Assembly: GCA_035325995.1 (NCBI GenBank)
Contig: DAOKYU010000004.1
Span: forward strand, 124,001 to 188,000
Direction of reading: 5' to 3'
Length of the DNA stretch: 64,000 bases
Source of the DNA: Thermodesulfobacteriota bacterium
GTDB lineage: Bacteria > Desulfobacterota_D > UBA1144 > Nemesobacterales > UBA2774
The position numbers were made by a program, and so were the translations under genes. Under the pieces are notes generated by a model that did no database searches, was not told the DNA's origin, and saw only the letters and a program-made list of their open reading frames with translations. Shown piece by piece: positions 16,926 through 25,860 of this stretch. Numbering within the stretch: position 1 is the stretch's first letter; the number at the start of each line of letters is the position of its first letter.

Positions 16926-18989
16926 TCATTTTTTCGCGGTTTTACCCGATTTCTTTTTCGCGTTGTTATTGAGCACCTCTTTGGCCTTCGCGACGACGTG
17001 CTCGACTGTAAACCCGAATTCCGGCAGAAGGTCGCCTATAGGGGCCGATTCCCCGAACGTGCTGATGCCTATCACGCCCCCCCTGTCGTACGGGCCCACG
17101 TACCTCCGCCATCCGAAAGTGGAGCCCGCCTCGACGGACACCCTCGCGTGGACCGAGGACGGGAGCACCTCCTCCCAGTACTCCGGCCCCTGCATCTCGT
17201 AGAGCGACCAGCAGGGCATGCTCACCACGCGTACCTTCACCCCTTCTTTCTTCAAAACCTCGTACGCCCCGAGACAGAGCTGAACCTCCGAGCCCGTGCC
17301 TATGAGTATCAGCTCGGGCTTTTTGTCGCTGTCGGCGATTACGTATGCGCCGCGCAGCGCCCCCTCGGCCGGTGCGTAAACGCTCCTGTCGAAGGTCGGT
17401 ATGTCCTGCCTCGTGAGTATGAGCGCTACAGGACGATCTTTTACCGTCATTATGTATTTCCATAGCTGGCTCAGCTCGTTCGCGTCGGCCGGCCTTATGA
17501 CGTCCAGGTTCGGCATGGCGCGGAGCGAGGCCAGGTGCTCTATCGGCTGGTGCGTCGGGCCGTCCTCGCCGAGGCCGATGCTATCGTGAGTGAATGTGAA
17601 CACGACCGGTATCTGCATCAGGCACGCGAGCCTGACGGGCGCTCTCATGTAATCGGAGAATACGAAGTAAGTCGCGGTGTAGGGCTTGAGCTTGCTGAGA
17701 CACATACCGTTCGCGGAGGCCGCCATGGCGTTCTCCCTTATGCCGAAGTGAAAGTTCCTTCCGTCGTAGATCCCCTTCTCGAAGCTGGCCGCGCCCTCTA
17801 TGTAGGTCTTGGTCGAGGAGCCGACGTCCGCGGCCCCGCCCAGCAAAAACGGGTACACGGGAACTATAGCGTTAAGTATCTTGCTATTCGCCGTACGTGT
17901 CGCGGGGCCTTTCGGATTCGGCGGGAAGACGGGGAGCGCCTTTTCCCAGCCCTCGGGCATCTCCCTGTCCTGGAGCCTCCTGAACTCCTTGGCTAGGTCG
18001 GGATAGACGCGCTCGTATGCGCTGAACTTCTTGTTCCATTCTTCCTCGGCGACGGCCCCTTTCCTTATAATGGTTTTCCTGTACTCCTTCACTTCCTCGG
18101 GGACGTAGAATTTTTTGTCCGGGTCCCAGCCGTAATTTATCTTGGTCTTTCTAATCTCTTCCTCGCCTAGCGGCTCGCCGTGCGCGGCCGATGTGTCCTG
18201 CTTGTTCGGGCTGCCGTACCCTATGTGGCTGTCGACGATGATCAGCGACGGCTGCTCGTTCTCGTGGAGCGCACGCTCTATGGCCTCGGAAAGCATTTCG
18301 AGGTCGTTCGCGTCGCCCACGCGCTGGACGTGCCAGTTGTATCCCATGAATCTCGCGGCCACGTCTTCGCTGAACGCAAGGGCAGTGTGCCCCTCTATAG
18401 TGATGTGGTTGTTGTCGTAAAACCACACGAGGTTACTGAGCCCGAGGTGTCCCGCGAGCGACGCCGCCTCGCCCGAGATGCCTTCCATCATGCACCCGTC
18501 TCCGCAGACGGCGAATACGTTGTAATTGACGATCTCGTGCCCGGGCTTGTTGAAATAAGCGGCGAGCCACCTTTCGGCTATCGCCATGCCGACGGACGTC
18601 GCGACCCCCTGGCCGAGCGGGCCGGTGGTCGTTTCGACTCCCGGGGTGAGCCCGTATTCGGGGTGCCCCGCGCATTTACTGTGGAGCTGCCTGAACGTTT
18701 TTATGTCGTCCAGCGAAACGTCGTATCCCGTCAGGTGAAGGAGGCTGTAAAGGAGCATCGAGGCGTGGCCGTTCGAAAGGACGAAGCGGTCGCGGCCGGG
18801 CCAGTCCGGGTTCTTCGGATTGAACTTCATGAACTTGTCCCATATGGTGAACGCCACGGGTGCGAGCGCCATCGGGGTGCCCGGATGGCCGGAATTAGCC
18901 TTCTGGACCGCGTCCATCGAAAGGGTCCTAATGGTGTTTATGATAAGCTGCTCGAGCTTGTCCCTGCTGCCTTTGGGTATTGCATCCAT
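16926..18989 (-). CDS. tkt: transketolase
   Basis: Thiamine-diphosphate enzyme moving two-carbon units between pentose, heptose and triose phosphates; 687 residues, full length. Visible are ANSGHPGTPMALAPV, the GDGCMMEGISGEA cofactor-binding signature, DDGPTHQPIEHLASLR-type pyrimidine domain sequence (GEDGPTHQPIEHL) and VSMPCWSLYE near the C-terminal domain. AAAGGAGA precedes the ATG at 18989. A consensus TATAAT lies just upstream (19023-19028), so tkt probably heads a transcript that continues through pgl even if readthrough from the FAD-oxidase gene also occurs. Confidence 0.96.
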   Translation of the reverse strand: MDAIPKGSRDKLEQLIINTIRTLSMDAVQKANSGHPGTPMALAPVAFTIWDKFMKFNPKNPDWPGRDRFVLSNGHASMLLYSLLHLTGYDVSLDDIKTFRQLHSKCAGHPEYGLTPGVETTTGPLGQGVATSVGMAIAERWLAAYFNKPGHEIVNYNVFAVCGDGCMMEGISGEAASLAGHLGLSNLVWFYDNNHITIEGHTALAFSEDVAARFMGYNWHVQRVGDANDLEMLSEAIERALHENEQPSLIIVDSHIGYGSPNKQDTSAAHGEPLGEEEIRKTKINYGWDPDKKFYVPEEVKEYRKTIIRKGAVAEEEWNKKFSAYERVYPDLAKEFRRLQDREMPEGWEKALPVFPPNPKGPATRTANSKILNAIVPVYPFLLGGAADVGSSTKTYIEGAASFEKGIYDGRNFHFGIRENAMAASANGMCLSKLKPYTATYFVFSDYMRAPVRLACLMQIPVVFTFTHDSIGLGEDGPTHQPIEHLASLRAMPNLDVIRPADANELSQLWKYIMTVKDRPVALILTRQDIPTFDRSVYAPAEGALRGAYVIADSDKKPELILIGTGSEVQLCLGAYEVLKKEGVKVRVVSMPCWSLYEMQGPEYWEEVLPSSVHARVSVEAGSTFGWRRYVGPYDRGGVIGISTFGESAPIGDLLPEFGFTVEHVVAKAKEVLNNNAKKKSGKTAKK

Positions 18990-19022
18990 TACGCTTCTCC
19001 TTTAAACAGACATTCAACCAAC

Positions 19023-19052
19023 ATTATATGCCTTATTTTAATTTCGTATTAA
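19023..19052 (-). promoter_or_regulatory. promoter in front of tkt
   Basis: On the minus strand TTAATA (19052-19047), 18 bases, then a perfect TATAAT (19028-19023). The predicted start near 19016 leaves a 27-base leader containing the tkt ribosome site. The A/T-rich context differs sharply from the surrounding genes. Confidence 0.55.
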
Positions 19053-19073
19053 GACGGAAAAACTGTACGAATT

Positions 19074-20741
19074 TTAAACGCTATGCTCATTATCTTTTTT
19101 TATGAACTGCATCGAATACGACAGATCGGCGTCGGTTTTTTTATGCGGGTTGAAGATCCTTTCCGGATCGAATATGTCCTTCACCTTTTTGAAGAGCCCG
19201 AATACCTGGTCGCCGTACATCTGCCTGAGATAGGCGCCCCTTATGAGGCCGTCGTTGTGCTCGGCGCTGAGTGATCCCTTATATGACAGCACCAGGTCGA
19301 ACACCTTCTCCGTGAGCTCGGGGATAATCTTCCGCGTCCTTTCGTCGGTCATGTCCATGAGAGGTATTATGTGGAAATTCCCGTCTCCGGGATGGCCGGC
19401 GACGGGGAAGCTCACGTCCGGGTACCGGTCGAATATTTTCTGGAGGTCTTTGAGGAATGCCGGCATCACGGCGGGCTTGACTATGAAGTCGTCTATGAAC
19501 GGAACCGTCTGCTTCCCCTTGACCCTTTTTCTCAGGAGATTGAAGCTCTCCCTCCTTATGGTCCAGTATTTCTCGGACTCCTCCCTGCTTTTCGTCCTGT
19601 GAACGCCGACGTTGTATTCCCTTAAAGCCGCTTCGAGGCCTTTCATGCTTTCGTCGATCCCGTCTTCCGAGTCGCCCGAGAATTCGGCCATGATCACCAT
19701 CCTGGGGAAGCCGCGGCGGCCGACTATCCAGAGGTCGGGAAGTAGCTCGTAGCCGAGCTTGAATACGCTCTCGGTTTTGCTGATTATCATCACGAGCTCC
19801 GGGAAGTAGCGTATGGCCAGGTCTACAGTCTTGTCGTCGTACGACTCTATCGAAGTCGGGCCGTACTCGAGCATCGTGTTTACTATATCCCCGAGCCTGT
19901 CGAGGGTGTGCATGTAGACGACCAGCATCTTGGAATACTTCTCGACCGGCACGAGGCCGAACTCGATCTCGCTCACGACGCCGAGCGTGCCCTGCGAGCC
20001 TACTATGAGCTGGGTGAGGTCGAAGGTGCCCTCCTCCCTGTCCCATACGTTCCAGAGGGAATACCCGGTCGAGTTCTTGGACACGTCCGGCTTTGCCTTC
20101 TTGATAACGTCGTAGTTGTCGTCGACGAGCTTGAAGACCCCCCTGTAAATCTCACCTTCCAGGTCTTTCCGGGCGAGCTTCGAATCGAGCTCCCGCCTGT
20201 CGAGCTTCCTGAAAACATATTCGTTTCCGTCTCTCAATATGACCTTCAGCTCCCGCACATACCTCTCGGTCTTCCCGTAGCGGAGCGACTTCTCGCCGCC
20301 GGAATTGTTGGCCACCATCCCGCCGACGGACGCGATGGATTTAGAGGCCGGGTAGCTCGGGAGCATCGAGCCCACCTTGAAGGTCTCCTTCTCGAAAACC
20401 CTGTAGGGGAGGCCGGGCTGAACCCTCGCGTGACCGGGCCCGAGCTCGAGAATGTTGTTCATGTGTGCGTTCACGTCCATTATTATCGAATCGTTGAGAT
20501 CGCCGCCGGCCATATCCGTCCCGCAGGAGCGCGGGGTCAGCGAGAGCGACCCGTCCCCCGATTCCTTCCTCTCTCTCACGTAATTTACCAGCGATTTCAG
20601 GTCTTCGGCGCTCTTAGGCAGAACGACTACTTTGGGCACTATGCGGAAGGCGCTTGCGTCGCCGCTGTAGTGGTGAAGGGTCTCGGGGTCGTCTTTGACT
20701 TCGCCTTGCATAATTTTAAGGAGAGCTTGTTTGTGAGACAA
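19074..20741 (-). CDS. FAD-linked oxidase (GlcD/2-hydroxyacid dehydrogenase type) without Fe-S domain
   Basis: FAD-binding oxidoreductase of 555 residues. The PCMH-type FAD domain occupies the first third, with PRSCGTDMAGGDLND and GGMVANNSGGEKSLRYGK. The C-terminal substrate domain ends with HPGDGNFHI, LSAEHNDGLIR and FDPERIFNPHK. The SAEHNDG form resembles the FAD half of large YdiJ-type proteins, but the cysteine-rich Fe-S half is absent. The substrate is probably a D-2-hydroxyacid; which one is unknown. It starts at TTG 20741 with GAGG seven bases upstream. It lies between ppgK (99-base gap) and tkt (84 bases). Confidence 0.85.
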   Translation of the reverse strand: MSHKQALLKIMQGEVKDDPETLHHYSGDASAFRIVPKVVVLPKSAEDLKSLVNYVRERKESGDGSLSLTPRSCGTDMAGGDLNDSIIMDVNAHMNNILELGPGHARVQPGLPYRVFEKETFKVGSMLPSYPASKSIASVGGMVANNSGGEKSLRYGKTERYVRELKVILRDGNEYVFRKLDRRELDSKLARKDLEGEIYRGVFKLVDDNYDVIKKAKPDVSKNSTGYSLWNVWDREEGTFDLTQLIVGSQGTLGVVSEIEFGLVPVEKYSKMLVVYMHTLDRLGDIVNTMLEYGPTSIESYDDKTVDLAIRYFPELVMIISKTESVFKLGYELLPDLWIVGRRGFPRMVIMAEFSGDSEDGIDESMKGLEAALREYNVGVHRTKSREESEKYWTIRRESFNLLRKRVKGKQTVPFIDDFIVKPAVMPAFLKDLQKIFDRYPDVSFPVAGHPGDGNFHIIPLMDMTDERTRKIIPELTEKVFDLVLSYKGSLSAEHNDGLIRGAYLRQMYGDQVFGLFKKVKDIFDPERIFNPHKKTDADLSYSMQFIKKDNEHSV

Positions 20742-20840
20742 GATTGAACCTCGATACCGAATGTGCCGGCACGGCGTGTGAGAGAAATGCCCTCACCCAT
20801 TATCACACAACGACCGGTTATTTTCAAGAAAGCCCGCCGC

Positions 20841-21617
20841 TCAAATTTCGTGCCCGAGTGCAGCGCCGACTATGCCCGCGTCGTTCAGCATCTCGGCGTG
20901 CGCCACGTCGGCCCTTACCTTTATATAGTGGAAAAACTTCTCGGACTTCGCGCTCACGCCCCCGCCGATTATGAACAGCTCGGGGGACAGGTAGCGCTCC
21001 ATCATCCCGAGATACTTATTCACCCGCTTGCCCCATTTTTTCCAGCTCAGCTTGTGGACTTCTCTCTGGAGGGCCGAGGCGCGCGTCTCGGCGTCCACGC
21101 CGTCCATTTCTATGTGGCCGAATTCGGTGTTGCGGACTAGAAGACCGTCTATGAAGAGCGCGGTCCCTATCCCTGTCCCGAGGGTTACCATAAGAACGAC
21201 TCCTCCCCCGGGGTCATTGCGGTCCTTTCCCGCGCCGAACTTCATCTCGGCCAGCCCTGCGGCGTCCGCGTCGTTTATGACCACCGCCTTACAGTTGTGG
21301 AGCTTTTCTATCTCGTCCCTTATGTTGACCCCGATCCACTTTTTAGAGAGGTTCGCCGCCGTGTAAACCTCGCCGTCCTTCATCACACCGGGGAACCCGC
21401 AGCCGATTCGCCCCTCCCACTTCCAGTGATCGATGACGCCGTGTATGGCCGCGAGCATCTTCTTGGGGGTCGCGGGACGGGGGGTCTCTACCCTGTATCT
21501 CTCCGCGAGCAGAACCCCTTTCTCCGTATCGACGGGAGCGGCCTTTATTCCTGTCCCGCCGATGTCTATTCCGAGAACGGTCGGTTTTTCTGAGGGAGGT
21601 TTTTTCCTTGGCGGCAT
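20841..21617 (-). CDS. ppgK: polyphosphate glucokinase (ROK family)
   Basis: ROK-type sugar kinase, about 258 residues from the ATG at 21617, which has AAAGGA upstream; a TTG at 21635 would add six residues. The signature LGIDIGGTGIKAAPVDTEKG, the phosphate loop TLGTGIGTALF and TEFGHIEMDG are the pattern of strictly polyphosphate-dependent glucokinases. The enzyme phosphorylates glucose using inorganic polyphosphate. As the first gene of the minus-strand train it supplies glucose 6-phosphate to zwf. ATP use in addition cannot be excluded from sequence. Confidence 0.88.
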   Translation of the reverse strand: MPPRKKPPSEKPTVLGIDIGGTGIKAAPVDTEKGVLLAERYRVETPRPATPKKMLAAIHGVIDHWKWEGRIGCGFPGVMKDGEVYTAANLSKKWIGVNIRDEIEKLHNCKAVVINDADAAGLAEMKFGAGKDRNDPGGGVVLMVTLGTGIGTALFIDGLLVRNTEFGHIEMDGVDAETRASALQREVHKLSWKKWGKRVNKYLGMMERYLSPELFIIGGGVSAKSEKFFHYIKVRADVAHAEMLNDAGIVGAALGHEI

Positions 21618-21730
21618 CGGCTTTTCCTTTGGCAAGTAAGTTTTTCTAATTCTACACCAACTCTTATCAAGATTTAAACCCCCGCCGGCCTAACACCGCG
21701 TCCTGCGAAATTCGGGTGAATCTTTACAAA

Positions 21731-21776
21731 GCCCTGGGAATCACGATAATATCGTGTCCGCAGGTCCATACAGGGC
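21731..21776 (+). promoter_or_regulatory. structured leader in front of the SMR exporter
   Basis: GCCCTG (21731-21736) pairs with CAGGGC (21771-21776) and encloses a 15-base perfect hairpin with stem CACGAT and loop AAT (21742-21756). The exporter ATG is 40 bases further on. gdx genes are often under guanidine riboswitches, but I could not match a conserved guanidine-I, II, III or IV core here. Confidence 0.4.
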
Positions 21777-21815
21777 GTGGCGCGAACACAATTTACGAAG
21801 CAGGAGGGAAGCAAA

Positions 21816-22139
21816 ATGGCGTGGCTTTATCTACTACTGGCCGGCATGATAGAAATGGGATGGCCGCTCGGGCTGAAATACGCCTGGACCGATAAGGGCA
21901 TACAGATCGTTCCGGCTATCGTAGCCGTGGTTTGCATACTCTTGAGCGGCTTTCTTCTCTTCCTGGCGCAAAGGGAGATACCGGTAGGCACCGCTTACGC
22001 GATCTGGACGGGCCTCGGCACGGTCGGGACTTTCGCGCTCGGCATCGTGCTCTTCGGCGAGCCCGCCCAGGCGCTCCGGTTCGTCTTCGTCGGGTTCATA
22101 CTGGCGGGCATAATAGGGCTCAAGCTCGTATCGACCTGA
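21816..22139 (+). CDS. gdx: SMR-family exporter, Gdx (guanidinium exporter) type
   Basis: Small multidrug-resistance family protein of 107 residues with four hydrophobic helices; it works as a dual-topology dimer exchanging protons. Glu13 in LAGMIEMGW is the conserved proton/substrate carboxylate, and the following GLKY is typical of the Gdx (formerly SugE) branch. The ATG at 21816 follows CAGGAGGGA; a GTG at 21777 would add 13 residues and overlap the leader hairpin. It is divergent from ppgK and convergent with the metal ATPase gene. Guanidinium export is inferred from subtype motifs only. Confidence 0.82.
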   Translation: MAWLYLLLAGMIEMGWPLGLKYAWTDKGIQIVPAIVAVVCILLSGFLLFLAQREIPVGTAYAIWTGLGTVGTFALGIVLFGEPAQALRFVFVGFILAGIIGLKLVST

Positions 22140-22196
22140 TCCCCGGGCGCGTCGATCTCCGTCTCGATAAATACTCCGCACGCGTTCCCATGCCCT

Positions 22197-24521
22197 CTAG
22201 CTCCGCTCGCCCTCTTCCGACTTCATCCGCTCTTCTATGAGGGCCAGGTAGGATTCCTCCTCCTGTGCGAAATGAAGAGTGAGTATGGCATAGAGACCGT
22301 AGAGTATCCTCCTTATCTCGCGTATATCTTCCGGGCCGGGCCCCTTGGCGGGCATCTCGTCGAGCACCTTGCCGAACACCTTTATGAGGTGGCTGATCTC
22401 GATGTGCGCCCTGCTCATCGTCGCGGTCGGGTCTTCTCCTCCTATAATGTCCGCAACGAGCGGATAGACCACCGCGTCCTCGGCTTTTTCGTGTGGCAGC
22501 AGCCGTTCGGCCAGGAATTTGTATATATCCCCGAGCTCCCTTCGGGCCTCCTCGGGCGGCATCGTGTCGAGCCTGTCGGTCACGTACCTTATGTGCCTTA
22601 CCCCCGGCATCATCTCCCGGTGCTCGTCCCTGAACCTGAGCCCTATCCTTGCGGCTTCGGCGTCCAGATGGCTCCCGTGATAACCGTCGCGGAGCGCCCT
22701 GAGCGCGTTCAGTATGACGAGCACGTCTATAGCCTCCTGAAGTAGAGCGCCGGCGACAGGGGCAAGTAAGCCCGCAGCCGCAACGCCCATAGCGACTATC
22801 GACAGCCCCATGCCGACAGCCACGCTCTGGAATGCGATCGACCTCGACCTCCCGGCGATGTGCACCGCCTCGACGAGACGGTCGAGCTTGTCGACGATCA
22901 GCACCACGTCCGCAGCTTCCGACGATGCAGTCGCGCCGCGGGCGCCCATCGCCACGCCGACGTCGGCGGATGCGAGCGCCGCGGCGTCGTTTATGCCGTC
23001 CCCCACCATGACCGTCACGCCCTCCGAGCGCTCCGCCAGGACGGCCTCCGCCTTCTCCTCAGGCGTCCGCTCCGCGAGTACTATGTCTATCCCTATCGCC
23101 GCGCCCACCGAGAGGGCAACGTCCTTGTTGTCTCCCGTGAGCATTATTATCTTCCGGAATCCGGCGCGTTTCAGCGCGCGTATCGTGAGCGGCGCATCCG
23201 GCCTTACAGGGTCGTCGAGTATCAGCGCACCGGACACCAAGCCGTCGACGGAAACGAAGACGCAGGAGGAGCCGTCGAGAAGAGAGCGTCTATGGAGCCT
23301 GAGCGCCCCGGGAGCGGGCTCGGCCCCGCCGAGCACCCAGCTCATCCTGCCTAGTTTTACGCGCCTCCTGCCGACCGTGCCGCTTATCCCGGAGCCGAAC
23401 TCCTCGGCCACGTCTTCCGGGAACGCGAGCTCGAGTCCCCGGTCTACGGCGGCCTTGACGATCGGACGCGCGAGCACATGGGGGGAGACCTGGTCCAGGG
23501 ACGCCGAGAGCCTTAGCAGCTCGTCGGGACTCATTTCCCCAAGGCTCTCGACGCTGCCGAGCACCGGCTCACCCCTCGTTACGGTGCCGGTCTTGTCGAG
23601 CAGCAGTATTTGTCCCCGTGCGAGGGTTTCGAGCGCGCCGCCGCCCTTGATTATGATGCCGCGACGAGCCCCCCGCGAGAGACCCGACACCATCGCCACG
23701 GGCACCGCCAGGATAAGCGGGCAGGGGGTGGCGACGACGAGCACCGCGAGGGCGCGTACGGGGTCGCCCGAGATAAACCATGCTACCCCGGCTATGGCAA
23801 GCGTCAATGGAAGAAAGAATGCGGCGTACCTGTCGGCCATCCGCACGATCGGGGCCCTGGACGCCTGCGCCTGCTCCACGAGCCTTATTATCCCCGCGTA
23901 GACGCTCTCGGTCGCGCTGGCGCTGGCGCGCATATTGAAAGGCGTCCGGGAAGCGTTCACGGTGCCGCTGAACACCTGGTCCCTGTCTCTCCGCTCGACC
24001 GGTTTCGATTCCCCGGTGAGGGCCGATTCGTCGAGCACTGCGGAGCCCCCTATCACGACCCCGTCCACGGGAACGATTTCCCCCGGCTTCACCATGAGAA
24101 AGTCGCCCGGCCTCACATCCTCGATAGCAGCGGTCTCGATACCGCTGCCTATAAGCCTGTTGACCGTTTGCGGGGTGCGGCCCAGGAGAGAGGAAAGCTC
24201 CTTCCGCGCCCGCGATTCCGCGTACTCTTCCAGCACCTGGCCGCCCGAGAGCATGAGGGCGATCACGGCCCCCGCCAGATACTGCCCGAGATAAAGAGAG
24301 CCGGCCATCGCGATGAGAGCGATTATGTCCACGCCGAGCTTGCCCGAAAGGAGTGTACGCGCGACTACGAATGTGAGCGGGACGAGAGCGATAACCGTCG
24401 CCGCGGCCCACGCGCCGCCGGCGATTTCGGGCTTCCCCAGGAGATACGCCGCGAAGCCGGCTGTTATGCCGGCGAGCGTCAGAGCGAGCACCAGCCGGTT
24501 TATGAAACGGGTATCAGGCAT
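22197..24521 (-). CDS. P1B-5 type heavy-metal ATPase with C-terminal hemerythrin domain
   Basis: Metal-transporting P-type ATPase, 774 residues. It shows the actuator TGES (about 169-172), TPCP membrane motif (Thr265-Pro-Cys267-Pro268) in place of CPC, phosphorylation site DKTGT (Asp309) and hinge GDGIND (Asp508). There is no N-terminal metal-binding domain. From about residue 620 a hemerythrin-like helical bundle follows, with His634, His677, His706, His711 and His750 and acidic partners. TPC plus a C-terminal hemerythrin defines the P1B-5 group, of which rhizobial Nia is linked to nickel and iron efflux. The HP dipeptide common in the P1B nucleotide domain reads His348-Val here. Metal identity is inferred. 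Confidence 0.9.
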   Translation of the reverse strand: MPDTRFINRLVLALTLAGITAGFAAYLLGKPEIAGGAWAAATVIALVPLTFVVARTLLSGKLGVDIIALIAMAGSLYLGQYLAGAVIALMLSGGQVLEEYAESRARKELSSLLGRTPQTVNRLIGSGIETAAIEDVRPGDFLMVKPGEIVPVDGVVIGGSAVLDESALTGESKPVERRDRDQVFSGTVNASRTPFNMRASASATESVYAGIIRLVEQAQASRAPIVRMADRYAAFFLPLTLAIAGVAWFISGDPVRALAVLVVATPCPLILAVPVAMVSGLSRGARRGIIIKGGGALETLARGQILLLDKTGTVTRGEPVLGSVESLGEMSPDELLRLSASLDQVSPHVLARPIVKAAVDRGLELAFPEDVAEEFGSGISGTVGRRRVKLGRMSWVLGGAEPAPGALRLHRRSLLDGSSCVFVSVDGLVSGALILDDPVRPDAPLTIRALKRAGFRKIIMLTGDNKDVALSVGAAIGIDIVLAERTPEEKAEAVLAERSEGVTVMVGDGINDAAALASADVGVAMGARGATASSEAADVVLIVDKLDRLVEAVHIAGRSRSIAFQSVAVGMGLSIVAMGVAAAGLLAPVAGALLQEAIDVLVILNALRALRDGYHGSHLDAEAARIGLRFRDEHREMMPGVRHIRYVTDRLDTMPPEEARRELGDIYKFLAERLLPHEKAEDAVVYPLVADIIGGEDPTATMSRAHIEISHLIKVFGKVLDEMPAKGPGPEDIREIRRILYGLYAILTLHFAQEEESYLALIEERMKSEEGERS

Positions 24522-24773
24522 ATCCGTTAATGGTCTCCGGTTTATCGATTCTGCGAATTCCCCGGCTCACGCCGCGCCCGGGACAGGGGAGGAACGTCCC
24601 TCCTGAATAATACACCAGCGGGTAAGGGGGGCAAGCAAGGACGCCTCCGCCCCGCACGGCATGTCGGGCCCCGGGGCGAAGCGGGCCGTTTTGCTGCCTG
24701 GCCTGTGTTATACTCTCCGGTTACGGCTGCAGGTTCGGGCCAAAAACACCCATCCGGGGGCGCGAAGATCAAT

Positions 24774-25487
24774 ATGAGTAAAGCGGCGTTGATAACAGGC
24801 GGCGGGCTCAGGCTCGGAAAGGCCATGGCGCTTACGCTGGCCGAAATGGGTTACGACGTAGCCCTTCATTACAACAGCTCCGAAGACGAGTCCGAAAGGA
24901 CTGCCGACGAGATAAAGGCGCTCGGCGGTGAGTGCGAAATTTTCCAGGCCGACCTCCTAAACATGGAGGAGACCAATACCCTCGTTTCCCGCGTCTTCGA
25001 GGTCTTTCCCGAATGCAGCGTCCTCATAAACAGCGCGTCCGTTTTCGAAGACGTCCCCTTTCAGGACGTGACCGAAGAAAGCTTCGACAGGGACATGACG
25101 GTAAACTTCAAGGCGCCCTTCTTTCTGTCCCGGGACTTTTCGAAAGAGCCGGCCTCGGAGCTCATAGTCAACATGCTCGACTCCCGCATCTCGAAAAACG
25201 AGACCGACCATTTCGTATACAACATAAGCAAAAAGGCGCTCCGGGACCTGACGCTTATGGCCGCGAAGGCGCTCGGCCCGAAGGTCAGAGTGAACGGGAT
25301 CTGCCCCGGCCCGGTCCTCCCGCCCCAGGGGAAGAGCGAGGACTATCTCATACGAATCTCGGGTGATACGCCCATCGGCAAGCCCGGGAGCCCGGATTAC
25401 ATAACCGCGGCGCTTAAGTATATTATCGAGAACACTTATATCACCGGGGAATGCCTCTTCGTCGATGGAGGGCAGCACCTCGTCTAG
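24774..25487 (+). CDS. folM: SDR pteridine reductase-like (FolM type)
   Basis: SDR of 237 residues with the TGGGLRLG cofactor loop characteristic of pteridine reductases, INSASVF (usually NNAS) and the catalytic YNISKKA. FolM/PTR1 proteins reduce dihydromonapterin or dihydropterin with NADPH. The ATG at 24774 is used; upstream residues from 24705 are not family-like. folB starts 12 bases after the stop and folK follows, which supports a pterin substrate. The symbol is by context and motif, not by a unique signature. Confidence 0.75.
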   Translation: MSKAALITGGGLRLGKAMALTLAEMGYDVALHYNSSEDESERTADEIKALGGECEIFQADLLNMEETNTLVSRVFEVFPECSVLINSASVFEDVPFQDVTEESFDRDMTVNFKAPFFLSRDFSKEPASELIVNMLDSRISKNETDHFVYNISKKALRDLTLMAAKALGPKVRVNGICPGPVLPPQGKSEDYLIRISGDTPIGKPGSPDYITAALKYIIENTYITGECLFVDGGQHLV

Positions 25488-25499
25488 GCGGATAAAAGG

Positions 25500-25847
25500 A
25501 TGATTATACACATAGAGAACCTGAGGCTGAGAACCGTGGTCGGCATCTTCGAATGGGAGAAGAACGTAAAGCAGGACGTCATAATCAACATCGAGATAGA
25601 ATTCGACGGCGCGAAGGCCATCGAAAGCGACGACATCGCTCACACGATAGATTACAAATCCATCACGAAGAAAATCATCTCCGAGGTCGAGGAGAAGGAA
25701 TATAACCTCATCGAAAAAATTGCCGGCGACGTCGTCCGGATAATCCTCGAAGACGAAAGGGTGGAATCGGCGTCGGTCAGGATAGACAAGCCGGGTGCGC
25801 TCCGGTTCGCCGACTCGGTTTCAGTCATCCACACGGAGTCGAGATAA
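25500..25847 (+). CDS. folB: dihydroneopterin aldolase
   Basis: FolB-family tunnel-fold enzyme of 115 residues producing 6-hydroxymethyl-7,8-dihydropterin and glycolaldehyde. Visible family features are IHIENLRLRTVVGIFEWE at the start, DYKSITKKI and NLIEKIAGDV, whose Glu lies in the pterin pocket. Subunits assemble as octamers in known homologues. AAAAGG precedes the ATG. Order folM-folB-folK gives consecutive enzymes of the folate branch. Confidence 0.92.
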   Translation: MIIHIENLRLRTVVGIFEWEKNVKQDVIINIEIEFDGAKAIESDDIAHTIDYKSITKKIISEVEEKEYNLIEKIAGDVVRIILEDERVESASVRIDKPGALRFADSVSVIHTESR

Positions 25848-25860
25848 AGGCCTTATAAAG

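Noticed and set aside
21731..21815. Guanidine riboswitch before gdx
   Set aside because: Stems are present, but none of the conserved core sequences I know for the guanidine classes could be placed, so only a structured leader is claimed.
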